This document shows positions 1 to 7,505 of a stretch of 18,012 bases of DNA, in pieces. The DNA comes from an uncultured Clostridium sp. Lineage in GTDB: Bacteria > Bacillota > Clostridia > Lachnospirales > Lachnospiraceae. The DNA is taken from NCBI GenBank assembly GCA_900551225.1, contig URUZ01000062.1, forward strand, positions 1 to 18,012, in the 5' to 3' direction. Each line of letters opens with the position of its first letter. The first letter of the stretch is position 1. The translations under genes and the position numbers were made by a program. The notes under the pieces were generated by a model. That model was given only the letters and a program-made list of their open reading frames with translations. It did not search any database and was not told where the DNA came from.

Positions 1-978
1 GGCTACCAGATGTCCGCTGCCCGGGGACAGCGGCTTCAGCTCCGGCTCCGCCTGGCTGCAGAACGGCTGCGCGTAAGGACAGCGCGGATGGAAACGGCAG
101 CCCGCGGGCGGATTGGTGTTGGACGCGATCTCCCCCTGAAGCAGCGGGATCTCCTCCTCCCTGGCCCTGGGGTCAGGTATGGGGACTGCCCGGAACAGCG
201 CCTTTGAATAGGGGTGAACCGGGTTGGTGAACAATTCTTTGGCCTCCGCCAGCTCCACAATCCTGCCCAGGTACATCACTGCGATGCGGTCGCTGACATA
301 GTTTACAGCGCCCAGACCGTGGCCGATAAACAGGCAGGTCAGATCCAGTTCCCTCTGCAGGTCCCGCAGCAGATTCAGGATCTGGGCCTGGATCGATACA
401 TCCAGGGCGCTGACCGGCTCATCACAGACCATCAGCTCCGGTTTCAGGGAGATGGCCCTGGCTATGCCAATGCGCTGGCGCTGTCCCCCTGAGAACTCAT
501 GGGGATAACGGCCCAATGCGCTGGAGGGCAGTCCCACCATGTCCAGAAGCCGGGCTAGTTCCTTATCCAGGGTTGCCCTGGTGGCAATCCCGTGATAGAG
601 CATTGGCTCAGACAGGATTTCATATATGTGCTTCCTGGGATTTAAGGAGGAGTAGGAATCCTGGAACACCATCTGCAGTTTGGTGCGGATGGGCCGCATC
701 TGCTTGGAGCTGATGGCTGTCAGATCGCTGCCTCCGTATAGGATTTTACCCGATGTAGGGCGTTCTAAAGCCACAATCTGGCGGCCAAGGGTTGATTTGC
801 CGCAGCCGGACTCGCCCACCAGTCCCAGCGTCTCCCCCTGGTACATGGTAAAGCTGACGCCGTCCACTGCCTTCACATCACCGATCTTGTGGGTGATGAC
901 CCCGCCCTTAACAGGATAATATTTTTTAACATTTTCCACCTCTAGAAGGGGGGAGCGTTTACTCTCTGTCCGGCTCAT
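1..978 (-). CDS. oppF: Oligopeptide ABC transporter ATP-binding protein, OppF/DppF type (C-terminus cut by window edge)
   Basis: One of the two cytoplasmic ATPases that power a peptide/nickel-type ABC importer. The 326 visible residues carry Walker A GESGCGKST (about 55-63), a Q-loop in MVFQDSYSSLNP (103-114), signature FSGGQRQR (162-169), Walker B LMVCDEP (182-188), D-loop SALD and a switch His220. The family C-terminal cluster GCRFHPRCPYA..FC (about 293-307), which binds Fe-S or metal in some homologues, is present. The frame stays open to base 1, and only a few codons should be missing. The start ATG (978-976) overlaps the oppD stop as ATGA, so the two are translationally coupled. The residues after the switch His read IGHGL rather than the usual ISHDL. 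The substrate could be peptides, dipeptides or nickel; sequence alone does not decide it. Confidence 0.93.
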   Translation of the reverse strand, partial: MSRTESKRSPLLEVENVKKYYPVKGGVITHKIGDVKAVDGVSFTMYQGETLGLVGESGCGKSTLGRQIVALERPTSGKILYGGSDLTAISSKQMRPIRTKLQMVFQDSYSSLNPRKHIYEILSEPMLYHGIATRATLDKELARLLDMVGLPSSALGRYPHEFSGGQRQRIGIARAISLKPELMVCDEPVSALDVSIQAQILNLLRDLQRELDLTCLFIGHGLGAVNYVSDRIAVMYLGRIVELAEAKELFTNPVHPYSKALFRAVPIPDPRAREEEIPLLQGEIASNTNPPAGCRFHPRCPYAQPFCSQAEPELKPLSPGSGHLVA

Positions 979-1994
979 AGCTGTATCCCTCCTTCTGCCG
1001 CTCTCCAGCATTTTGCCAGGCGGCCCGGCCCGCAGTCCACATCCGCCTGAGGCTCGCCGCAGCGGTCGGCCCGGTAGGGACATCGGTCGGCAAAACGGCA
1101 GCCTGTAATCCGGTCATACTGCTCCGGCACCACGCCGCGGATGGACTCCAGCCGCACGCTGTACGCCTCCTGGGCAGCCATCTGCTCCTCCTCAGTGCCG
1201 CTCAGGCGGGGTATGGAGGGAACGGAGCGCAGCAGCGCCTGGGTGTAGGGATGCCTGGGTTCGTCAAACAGGGCCTGGACCGGCGCCTGCTCGATGATCT
1301 GCCCGGCATACATCACCAGCACCCGGTCCGCCATCTGGGCCACCAGGCCTATATCATGGGTGATCAGGATCACCGCCATCCCCATGTCCTTCTGCAGTTC
1401 CTTTAAAAGCTGCATGATCTGGGCCTGTATGGTCACATCCAGGGCTGTGGTCGGCTCGTCTGCAATCAGCAGCCTGGGGCTGCAGGACAGGGCCATGGCA
1501 ATCATCACGCGCTGGCGCATACCGCCCGACAGCTGATGGGGATATTTCTTCATGGCCTGGGCAGCGTCAGGCATCCCGATCCGCTCCAGGATGGACACCG
1601 CCCGTTTAAAGGACTCTTCTTTGTTCAGATGCATGTGGGTGCGGATGCTCTCAGTGATCTGCCGGCCAATGGTAAATACCGGGTTTAACGAGGTCAGAGG
1701 GTCCTGGAATATCATGGTTACCGCATCCCCGCGAATCTGATCCAGCTCCTTCTCCGACATTGAGAACAGATCGCGGCCCTCGAAGAAGGCGCTTCCCGCC
1801 TCCACCCGGCCGCCCCGGCCCAGAAGGCCCATGATGGACAGGGAGGTGACGCTCTTACCGCAGCCGGACTCGCCCACCACGCAGACGATCTCTCCGGGGT
1901 CCACGCTGAAGCTGATGGCGTCAGCGCTGGTCACGCGGCCTCCGTCACCGTCAAATACTGTTGTTAATCCATTTACTTCCAGGATATGGGGCAT
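975..1994 (-). CDS. oppD: Oligopeptide ABC transporter ATP-binding protein, OppD type
   Basis: Partner ATPase of the OppF-like protein, pairing with it on the cytoplasmic face of the importer. In 339 residues, the usual family length, it shows Walker A GESGCGKSV (41-49), Q-loop MIFQDPLTSLNP (94-105), signature LSGGMRQR (155-162), Walker B LLIADEP (175-181), D-loop TALD and switch His213 in ITHDIG. The C-terminal cysteine-rich oligopeptide-transporter extension (CRFADRCPYRADRCG) follows. The ATG at 1994 is preceded by an AGAGGAAGAG purine tract. It lies 102 nt downstream of the binding-protein gene and overlaps oppF by 4 nt. No permease genes are visible; they are expected beyond the left edge, which is an inference from operons of this type. 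Confidence 0.95.
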   Translation of the reverse strand: MPHILEVNGLTTVFDGDGGRVTSADAISFSVDPGEIVCVVGESGCGKSVTSLSIMGLLGRGGRVEAGSAFFEGRDLFSMSEKELDQIRGDAVTMIFQDPLTSLNPVFTIGRQITESIRTHMHLNKEESFKRAVSILERIGMPDAAQAMKKYPHQLSGGMRQRVMIAMALSCSPRLLIADEPTTALDVTIQAQIMQLLKELQKDMGMAVILITHDIGLVAQMADRVLVMYAGQIIEQAPVQALFDEPRHPYTQALLRSVPSIPRLSGTEEEQMAAQEAYSVRLESIRGVVPEQYDRITGCRFADRCPYRADRCGEPQADVDCGPGRLAKCWRAAEGGIQL

Positions 1995-2030
1995 TTCTCT
2001 TCCTCTTTCTTTATTTATCTGTATATAAGG

Positions 2031-2075
2031 ACACCCAGAAAGCGATCCTTTGTTAAAGGACCGCTTCCCGGGAGT
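2031..2075 (-). promoter_or_regulatory. Intercistronic stem-loop between the binding-protein gene and oppD
   Basis: Arms 2034-2051 and 2055-2072 pair over 18 positions around a 3-nt loop, with a further 2 bp outside one mismatch. Three of the pairs are G-U only when the minus strand is transcribed; on the other strand they would be A-C mismatches, so the structure fits the direction of the operon. No U-tract follows, so it is not a standard intrinsic terminator. Such hairpins often stabilise the upstream message and raise binding protein over ATPase; that role is inferred. Confidence 0.7.
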
Positions 2076-2096
2076 GTGCGTATTCCCAGTCTTACT

Positions 2097-3743
2097 CTAT
2101 TGTGTTACATCCCACTGTTCTACATGGTTGAAGAAGCCGTAAACAGAGGGCGTGGCGCCGCTCACCCGCTTGTTGACCGCGCCCAGGGAGCTGATCACAT
2201 ATGCGGAGAACATGGGAACGTCCTCCTGGACATGCTGATCCACCACAGAGTACAGCGCAGTTGTATCATCCTTGTCATTGGTCACCTGCACCTTGGAGAG
2301 GGCCTGGTTCACTTCCTCGCTGTTGTAGCCGGTCCAGCTGCCTTCTTTGTTGATCAGCCAGTCCACATCCGCATAGGGGTCAACGGGGGCGTAGGTGTAC
2401 TGCACTGCCAGAATGTCATAATCACGGCTTGTGGCAGTATCCATCAGGGTGGCAAAATCCACGGTCTGGATCTCCGCCTTGATTCCCACCGCTGCCCACT
2501 GGGCCACGATCACGGAGGCCGCGTTGACAAAGGTGCTGTCGCCGGAGTTAATATAGAATTTTAAAACCTTGGACGAATCCCAGTTGGCCTCGGCCAGCAG
2601 GCTCTTGGCCCGCTCCGGGTCATAGGAGACCGGGGTGATGGAATCGTCAAAATAGGGGCTTGCCGAGGACAGGAAGCCGTCCACCACCTCGCCGTGTCCC
2701 TTTAACAGCTGATCCAGGATCTGGTTTCTGTCAATGGCGCAGAGCATGGCCTGGCGCACTTTAACATCCGGAACATTTCCGGTCTGGATAAACACGGACT
2801 GGTTGGTAACCGGGTCACCGTAAACGGGGATCACATTTTCCAGGGCCTCAACGCTCTCATAGTCCTCCATGGGAATGGCGCTCATGGTGTTCTGGGTAAT
2901 GTCGATCTCGCCGGACTTCAGGCCCGCGAACAGCTGGCTGCCCTCCACGATCTTGATGTTCAGCTTGTCGATCTTCGGAGCGCCCTTCCAGTAGTCCTTG
3001 TTGGCCTCATAGGAAATGTAGTGGTCCTTGTCAAAGGCAGTCACCTTAAACGGACCGCTGACCACGTCAGGCTGGTTAAACCAGGGATCGGAAACCAGCT
3101 TATCCTCGCTGATGTTCTCAATCACATGCTTCGGAAGGGTCATCAGGTAGCGTGCGTAGGAGTTCATAAATGTGGCCAGAGCCATGGGCTGCTTGGTGGT
3201 GAACCGGACAGTCTTGTCATCCACCTTGGTGATCCCCTCCACGTGGTCAGCCCCCGGCTCCGTGAATCCGTCGTCGCCGACTCCAACGAACTGATAGTAC
3301 ATCATGGCCGCGTTGCCGATCACCGGGCTGGTGAGACGCAGGGCGGTATACACCACGTCATCTGCTGTCACCGGAGTTCCGTCGGACCAGGTGGCCTTGT
3401 CGTCAATGTGTACCAGGAAGTTGCGCTCATCCTCAGCGGTGATGGAATCCGCCAGCATGCCCTCAAAATTCAGATCCTGATCCAGCTCCATCAGAGGCAG
3501 GAACATCAGGCCTGTAGAATATTTATTGATTTCTCCGCCGTCCATCAGCAGCGGATTCAGGGTTCCCAGGGTATCGGTCACGCCAACATTGATGATCTTC
3601 TCCCCTGCTGCCGCCTGTGTCTGCGGCTGGGACTGAGCACCCGTGTTCTGGCCGGCGTCCTTCTTGCCGCAGCCCGCTGCGGACAGGGCCATGGCCGCTG
3701 TCAGACCCAGGCATAAAAGCTTTTTCCCAAGCATCTTATTCAT
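2097..3743 (-). CDS. Peptide ABC transporter substrate-binding lipoprotein (SBP family 5)
   Basis: Extracytoplasmic solute-binding protein that captures peptides, or possibly nickel or another small ligand, for the adjacent ATPases. The N-terminus MNKMLGKKLLCLGLTAAMAL is a lipoprotein signal peptide with lipobox AAGC at Cys25, so the mature protein is tethered to the outer face of the membrane. A short Gly/Gln/Thr-rich linker leads into the family 5 fold: TLNPLLMDG near residue 60, then ATWSDGTPVTADDVVYT, the classic family signature in its first third. At 548 residues it has the usual length. The start is supported by AAGGAGG about 8 nt upstream. It is the first gene of the operon, with oppD and oppF downstream. 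It is divergent from the plus-strand gene at 3868, with 124 nt between them; I see no convincing minus-strand promoter there. Confidence 0.93.
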   Translation of the reverse strand: MNKMLGKKLLCLGLTAAMALSAAGCGKKDAGQNTGAQSQPQTQAAAGEKIINVGVTDTLGTLNPLLMDGGEINKYSTGLMFLPLMELDQDLNFEGMLADSITAEDERNFLVHIDDKATWSDGTPVTADDVVYTALRLTSPVIGNAAMMYYQFVGVGDDGFTEPGADHVEGITKVDDKTVRFTTKQPMALATFMNSYARYLMTLPKHVIENISEDKLVSDPWFNQPDVVSGPFKVTAFDKDHYISYEANKDYWKGAPKIDKLNIKIVEGSQLFAGLKSGEIDITQNTMSAIPMEDYESVEALENVIPVYGDPVTNQSVFIQTGNVPDVKVRQAMLCAIDRNQILDQLLKGHGEVVDGFLSSASPYFDDSITPVSYDPERAKSLLAEANWDSSKVLKFYINSGDSTFVNAASVIVAQWAAVGIKAEIQTVDFATLMDTATSRDYDILAVQYTYAPVDPYADVDWLINKEGSWTGYNSEEVNQALSKVQVTNDKDDTTALYSVVDQHVQEDVPMFSAYVISSLGAVNKRVSGATPSVYGFFNHVEQWDVTQ

Positions 3744-3792
3744 TTTTTCATATCCTCCTTGTTCAATTTTTCACACTGCCTGCCGAACCTTC

Positions 3793-3821
3793 TTGACAAA
3801 GGCCTGCGGCGGTTGTATAGT
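3793..3821 (+). promoter_or_regulatory. Sigma-A promoter of the C39-like gene
   Basis: TTGACA (3793-3798), a 17-bp spacer and TATAGT (3816-3821) form a near-consensus housekeeping promoter pointing at the gene at 3868, with a predicted start near 3828. A 7-bp direct repeat ATAGTTC at 3817-3823 and 3831-3837, 14 bp apart, overlaps the -10 box and the start point and could be an operator. Confidence 0.75.
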
Positions 3822-3867
3822 TCTAACACAATAGTTCCATTTATCCTTTTGAAATGAGGCGTACCCC

Positions 3868-4467
3868 ATGAAAATCCCCTTATATTATCAGCGCTCCGAA
3901 TATGACTGCGGGCCAACTTCCATTATCAATGGACTTTCCTACCTGTTTGACAGGGAGGAGTTTCCTCCGGAGCTGATCCGGCGCATCATGTCCTATTCCC
4001 TGGACAGCTTTGACGATTCCGGCCGGGCGTGCCGCCGCGGAACCACGGCCGAGGCTCTCCGTTTCATCAGCTGCTGGCTGGGCAACTACGGAGCCGCCAG
4101 AAGCTTCCCGGTGCGGGCCGTTTTCCTGGAACAGGAGCAGGTTCATCTGGGTGAGGGCAGCCTCATCCTGGACGCCCTTTTAAAAGGCGGAGCCGTGATC
4201 CTGCACATGTTCTATGAATGCGGCCACTATGTGCTGCTCACAGGACTGGAAGGCAGTGACCGGCTGTGCATGTTCGACTGCTACTACGAGGAGGGCGAAG
4301 ATCTGGATCTGCTGGAACAGGCCGGAATAGAGATCGTCCATGACCGGCCCTTTAAGATGAACCGGATTGTACCCATCCAAAGGCTGGACAGCACGGAGAC
4401 CGGCTCCTATCAGCTGGGACCGGTTAACACCCGTGAAGCGGTGCTCCTGTTCCGCACAGACACTTGA
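3868..4467 (+). CDS. C39-like cysteine peptidase-fold protein
   Basis: A 199-residue protein with the hallmarks of the peptidase C39-like (papain-type) fold. YYQRSEYDCGPTS places an oxyanion Gln at 8 and the nucleophile Cys at 14, GHYVLLTG carries His120, and the Asp of MFDCYY is at 137. These are what I take to be the Gln/Cys/His/Asp set. There is no signal peptide, no membrane segment and no attached ABC transporter, so it is probably a free-standing cytoplasmic protein rather than a bacteriocin-processing exporter. Its substrate is unknown. It is monocistronic, with its own promoter (3793-3821), a weak GAGG ribosome binding site 9 nt before the ATG and a terminator just downstream. A non-peptidase transferase or a regulator using the same fold is possible. 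Confidence 0.7.
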   Translation: MKIPLYYQRSEYDCGPTSIINGLSYLFDREEFPPELIRRIMSYSLDSFDDSGRACRRGTTAEALRFISCWLGNYGAARSFPVRAVFLEQEQVHLGEGSLILDALLKGGAVILHMFYECGHYVLLTGLEGSDRLCMFDCYYEEGEDLDLLEQAGIEIVHDRPFKMNRIVPIQRLDSTETGSYQLGPVNTREAVLLFRTDT

Positions 4468-4508
4468 GTCCTACATGATTTACAGGAATTTCCTAATTTG
4501 CTACATAG

Positions 4509-4551
4509 ATAAAACCACACTATTCATAGTAAGTTAGTGTGGTTTTATTTA
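4509..4551. terminator. Bidirectional intrinsic terminator between the C39-like and MerR genes
   Basis: A perfect 14-bp stem (4509-4522 with 4535-4548) encloses a 12-nt loop. The arm ends are A-rich on one side and T-rich on the other, so it can end transcripts from both convergent genes. A shorter hairpin with a 2-nt bulge at 4634-4655 lies closer to the MerR gene but has no U-tract. The rest of 4552-4698 shows nothing else I can support. Confidence 0.85.
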
Positions 4552-4698
4552 TAACATTGGATGGGTCAAATGTCAATTCATATTTTTAACGGAAATGCGT
4601 GAAAAATGCAGGTTTTTTCCATTTTGCCCCTACATTGCCATCCGGATGGTGCAATATCCATATATCCGCTGCCCATAACTGCCTGTCAAGGCCAGAAA

Positions 4699-5520
4699 TC
4701 ACGTTTCCAGAATTCTCACCATTGTCCTGGTAATGTAGTTCTCATACCCCTTCACAGTCAGTTCGTCCAGCAGGAAATCTTCGTACCAGGCCTCATCCAG
4801 CTTCAGCCCTTCCTGTTCTGCAAACCGGCTGATCAGGGTGTAGGGGCGCTCCATGCCGTCTGAGTATCCGTCATAGCACACCTCCACGAAATCTCCACCG
4901 GGCCGCTTAAGGGTCTTTAAGCCCTGAACATTCCTGTCCAGGTTGGTATACACCTGCACATAGCGGTCATAGATTCCCCGGCTTAAATCAGACCCCAGGC
5001 TGACTGTGCCCACGGTGCTGGTGCTGGCCATGTACCGCTCCCGCTGCTTCACGTGCTCCGCAATCTCCACTGCCAGCTTTTTCTCCCCATTGCCATGGAC
5101 ATCGGAAACCAGCAGATAGGCCTCCTCGCAGCGGATGATGCGCGGTTGGTTTAAGGGGGTCTTAAGCGCTGCTTCGGTGTTCTCCATCTCATATCTGATA
5201 AACTTCTTCATGTTCTTCAACCGCCGGATCTCCTGGTCAATCCGCTGCTCCTGCTGTCCCATCAGGGACAGGAAACGCTGGGGCGAGCGGTTCTCCATAT
5301 ACTCCTTGATTTCCCCAAGAGGCATTCCCAGCTTCTGCAAGGCCCGGATCACCTCAAACACGTCCATCTGCCATACAAAATAATACCGGTAGCCGTTGTC
5401 CTCCTTGATGGCCGGAGAAAACAGGCCTATTTCATCATAGTGAAACAGGGTGTGCTTCGTCACCCCCAAAATCCCGGCAAATTCTCCGGTTGTGAAATAT
5501 AGCTCTGACCGCTGATCCAT
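4699..5520 (-). CDS. MerR-family transcriptional regulator (BmrR/BltR-like)
   Basis: A ligand-responsive regulator that probably controls the divergent MATE pump. Residues 8-76 form the MerR winged helix-turn-helix: YFTTGEFAGILGVTKHTLFHYDEIGL, then GYRYY and a LQKLGMPLGEIKEYM segment. Residues about 80-125 form the long dimerisation helix. The remaining 150 residues form an effector-binding domain whose length and position resemble BmrR (total 273, against about 280 in that group), so a hydrophobic or cationic drug ligand is plausible. The start ATG follows GGAGG by 10 nt; an upstream ATG 7 nt earlier is in a different frame. Its own promoter (5570-5598) runs into the shared dyad, which would allow autoregulation. 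Confidence 0.9.
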   Translation of the reverse strand: MDQRSELYFTTGEFAGILGVTKHTLFHYDEIGLFSPAIKEDNGYRYYFVWQMDVFEVIRALQKLGMPLGEIKEYMENRSPQRFLSLMGQQEQRIDQEIRRLKNMKKFIRYEMENTEAALKTPLNQPRIIRCEEAYLLVSDVHGNGEKKLAVEIAEHVKQRERYMASTSTVGTVSLGSDLSRGIYDRYVQVYTNLDRNVQGLKTLKRPGGDFVEVCYDGYSDGMERPYTLISRFAEQEGLKLDEAWYEDFLLDELTVKGYENYITRTMVRILET

Positions 5521-5543
5521 CTTTCATTTTCCTCCAAAATTCC

Positions 5544-5574
5544 TTGACTATCGGCTTACCCTATAGCATATCAT
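5544..5574 (+). promoter_or_regulatory. MerR-type promoter and operator of the MATE gene
   Basis: TTGACT (5544-5549) and TATCAT (5569-5574) are 19 bp apart, the overlong spacing typical of MerR-activated promoters. The spacer is filled by a 19-bp dyad, CTATCGGCTTACCCTATAG (5548-5566), symmetrical at 7 of its 9 base pairs around the centre. This is the geometry in which a ligand-bound MerR protein underwinds DNA to align the two hexamers. The gene it serves starts at 5618 after an AGGAG ribosome binding site. Confidence 0.8.
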
Positions 5575-5598
5575 AATACCTGCGGCTGAAAAATGCAA
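5570..5598 (-). promoter_or_regulatory. Divergent promoter of the MerR gene
   Basis: On the minus strand, TTGCAT (5593-5598), a 17-bp spacer and TATGAT (5570-5575) point toward the MerR start. Its -10 box overlaps the -10 box of the MATE promoter on the other strand, and the dyad lies over its start point, so bound regulator should limit its own synthesis. The -35 box is weak (3 of 6). Confidence 0.5.
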
Positions 5599-5617
5599 GA
5601 AATACAGGAGTGTTTAT

Positions 5618-6946
5618 ATGAGTTATTCGTTATCAAAAAAATTTACATTTGGTTCGCTGCTGCTGTTCGCACTGCCCACCACCATTATGATGATGGTTAC
5701 ATCCCTCTATACCATTATTGATGGAATGTTCGTTTCGCGGTTCGTCAGCACCAATGCCTTATCTTCTATTAATATAGTATTTCCGGTCATCAACATTGTG
5801 CTGGGCGCCTCCATCATGCTGTCCATGGGAAGCAACGCCATCGTAGCCAGAAAGCTGGGGGAAGGCCGGCCCGACAGCGCCCGGACCACCTTCTCCACCA
5901 TAATCTGTCTGAATATCGGTCTTGGCCTGGCCATAGCCCTGCTGGGCAATCTGTTTGCCGTGCCGCTGGCCAGGCTGCTGGGAGCCAGTGATGTGCTCCT
6001 GGCAGACTGTGTTACTTACCTGCGCTGGCAGCTGGGCTTTGCCCCTGCCCTGATGCTGCAGATGCTGTTCCAGATGTATTTTATCACAGAGGGCAAGCCT
6101 GGCTTTGGGCTGTTTCTAACCCTGCTGGCCGGAGTTACCAATGCGGTGCTGGACTATGTGCTGATCGTCATCCTGGGCATGGGGATTGCGGGCGCTGCCA
6201 TAGCCACTGTGACCGGCTACATCATCCCATCGGTGATCAGCCTGACCTACTTTGCCTGTTCCAGGAAATCCCTGTGGCTGGTAAGGCCCGCGCTGGACAA
6301 GGCTGAACTGGGGGAGACCTGTATCAACGGTTCCTCGGAGATGGTCACCAATCTGTCCGCGGGAGTCATCACCTTCCTGTTTAACCGGATTATGATGAGC
6401 TTTGCGGGGGAGGATGGCGTGGCAGCCATCACCATTATCCAGTATTCGGAATTTTTGCTGAATGCCATGTACATGGGATTTTCCCAGGGCGTTTCCCCGG
6501 TCATCAGCTATAACTACGGCAGCCAGAACCACAGGCAGCTGAAACAGGTGTTTAAGACCTCCATCATCTTTATGGCAGTGACCTCTGTCACAGTGTTCCT
6601 CTTCGCCCAGCTTGCGGGGGATCAGGTGGTGAGTATCTTTGCCAAAAGGGACAGCGCGGTCTACGGACTGGCCAGCCACGGCTTTACCATCTTTGCAGTG
6701 GGTTTCCTGTTCTCAGGGCTGAATATTTTCTCCTCCGCACTGTTTACAGCGCTGTCCGACGGCAAGATTTCCGCTGTCATCTCCTTTGTGCGCACCTTTG
6801 GCCTGATTGTCACCAGCCTGCTGGTATTCCCTGTCCTGCTGGGCATCGACGGAGTCTGGCTGGCCATCCCGGTGGCGGAGTTGGGAAGCACCCTGCTGTG
6901 CCTGTACTTCAGGCGGAAATACAAGGCGGTTTACAAATACGCATAG
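5618..6946 (+). CDS. MATE-family multidrug efflux transporter
   Basis: An integral membrane antiporter that exports drugs or other organic cations using a Na+ or H+ gradient. The 442 residues, normal for the family, are almost entirely hydrophobic with about 12 predicted membrane segments in two related halves. The first half starts FALPTTIMMMVTSLYTIIDGMFVSRFVSTNALSS; the second half contains the matching NRIMMSFAGEDGVAAITIIQYSEFLLNAMYMGFSQGVSPVISYNYGS stretch, including the conserved G-x-x-x-G-x-x-P-x-x-x-Y-N-Y-G element. AGGAG lies 7 nt upstream of the ATG. It is divergent from the MerR gene with a shared operator, so induction by the pump's own substrates is the likely regime. The exact substrate cannot be read from sequence. 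Confidence 0.94.
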   Translation: MSYSLSKKFTFGSLLLFALPTTIMMMVTSLYTIIDGMFVSRFVSTNALSSINIVFPVINIVLGASIMLSMGSNAIVARKLGEGRPDSARTTFSTIICLNIGLGLAIALLGNLFAVPLARLLGASDVLLADCVTYLRWQLGFAPALMLQMLFQMYFITEGKPGFGLFLTLLAGVTNAVLDYVLIVILGMGIAGAAIATVTGYIIPSVISLTYFACSRKSLWLVRPALDKAELGETCINGSSEMVTNLSAGVITFLFNRIMMSFAGEDGVAAITIIQYSEFLLNAMYMGFSQGVSPVISYNYGSQNHRQLKQVFKTSIIFMAVTSVTVFLFAQLAGDQVVSIFAKRDSAVYGLASHGFTIFAVGFLFSGLNIFSSALFTALSDGKISAVISFVRTFGLIVTSLLVFPVLLGIDGVWLAIPVAELGSTLLCLYFRRKYKAVYKYA

Positions 6947-6969
6947 ACCGTTCTTTGGATGTAATTCAA

Positions 6970-7032
6970 AAACACCCGGGCTGCCGGAGATGTCCCTGTT
7001 ATTGACAGGTCATCCCGGTAGTCCGGGTGTTT
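6970..7032. terminator. Long bidirectional hairpin terminator between the MATE and DUF6465 genes
   Basis: A 10-bp outer stem (6970-6979 with 7023-7032, AAACACCCGG and its complement) continues through CTGCCGG, GATG and CCTGT inner helices to a 5-nt loop at 7000-7004, giving about 26 bp in all with small bulges. A's before and T's after the stem allow termination in both directions, which fits the convergent genes on either side. Confidence 0.85.
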
Positions 7033-7064
7033 ATTGATTGCGTTGTAAAAACCTTGATGTGGAC

Positions 7065-7325
7065 CTACAGCTGGATTTTAAAATCCTCGTTGCTCTCGCC
7101 GTTCACCACATAGTAAGCCGCATTCTGTTCTACAGAGATATACAGCTCAATGGTCCTGATCTCCTCGCCGCTGCGGGCTGCCTTGAAAGCGGACTCCGCT
7201 TGGGCCAGCACTTCCTTTGCCTTGATCTGTTTCCCTGCGTACTCCACAACCACAGTCTTGTCGGCTTCCGGCTGAGGGGCCGGTGCCTTTGTCTGGACTG
7301 CTGCTGTTCTTTTTGGTCTTGCCAT
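7065..7325 (-). CDS. DUF6465 family protein
   Basis: A small 86-residue cytoplasmic protein. It has a basic, Ala/Pro-rich N-terminal tail (MARPKRTAAVQTKAPAPQPE) followed by a compact domain of about 60 residues: VVVEYAGKQIKAKEVLAQAE, then TIELYISVEQNAAYYVVNG and FKIQL. The AAYYVVNG element and the basic tail match what I know of DUF6465, a family of unknown function widespread in Lachnospiraceae. AGGGAGG lies about 8 nt before the ATG. The gene has its own perfect consensus promoter and a leader of about 120 nt, so it is probably highly expressed. The basic tail would suit nucleic-acid or other polyanion binding, but that is a guess. Confidence 0.8.
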   Translation of the reverse strand: MARPKRTAAVQTKAPAPQPEADKTVVVEYAGKQIKAKEVLAQAESAFKAARSGEEIRTIELYISVEQNAAYYVVNGESNEDFKIQL

Positions 7326-7407
7326 GGTCTATTCCTCCCTTGGATTCCTGGGCCGCGTTCGATCATTGCTTTCCACCGGCTGTGCGCATGGCGGGAATGA
7401 ATTTTCA

Positions 7408-7438
7408 AACAGGCCCTGTTACATGTTGGTAAACATGT
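7408..7438 (-). promoter_or_regulatory. Structured 5' leader of the DUF6465 gene
   Basis: Within the predicted untranslated leader, two adjacent inverted repeats follow the start point: ACATGTT/AACATGT (7421-7438, 4-nt loop) and AACAG/CTGTT (7408-7420, 3-nt loop). No long U-tract follows, so neither is a clear attenuator. They may set mRNA stability or be a protein-binding site. Confidence 0.45.
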
Positions 7439-7453
7439 TTTGGTCCACGGGGG

Positions 7454-7482
7454 ATTATACGCCGGGCGGAAACATTTGTCAA
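7454..7482 (-). promoter_or_regulatory. Perfect consensus sigma-A promoter of the DUF6465 gene
   Basis: TTGACA (7477-7482) and TATAAT (7454-7459) on the minus strand match both consensus hexamers exactly, with the optimal 17-bp spacer. The predicted start is near 7447. The promoter begins only 23 nt after the adhesin stop codon. Confidence 0.85.
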
Positions 7483-7505
7483 CTTTCAGGGCAACTACTG
7501 CTTAC

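Noticed and set aside
3021..3716. 231-codon plus-strand open frame
   Set aside because: Antisense to the peptide-binding lipoprotein gene; composition rich in His, Leu and Val as expected of a shadow frame, with no recognisable domain.
3744..3867. Minus-strand promoter for the peptide-binding operon, with TATACA opposite the plus-strand -10
   Set aside because: No -35 box of any quality lies at a suitable distance, so a shared bidirectional -10 is only a possibility and was not annotated.
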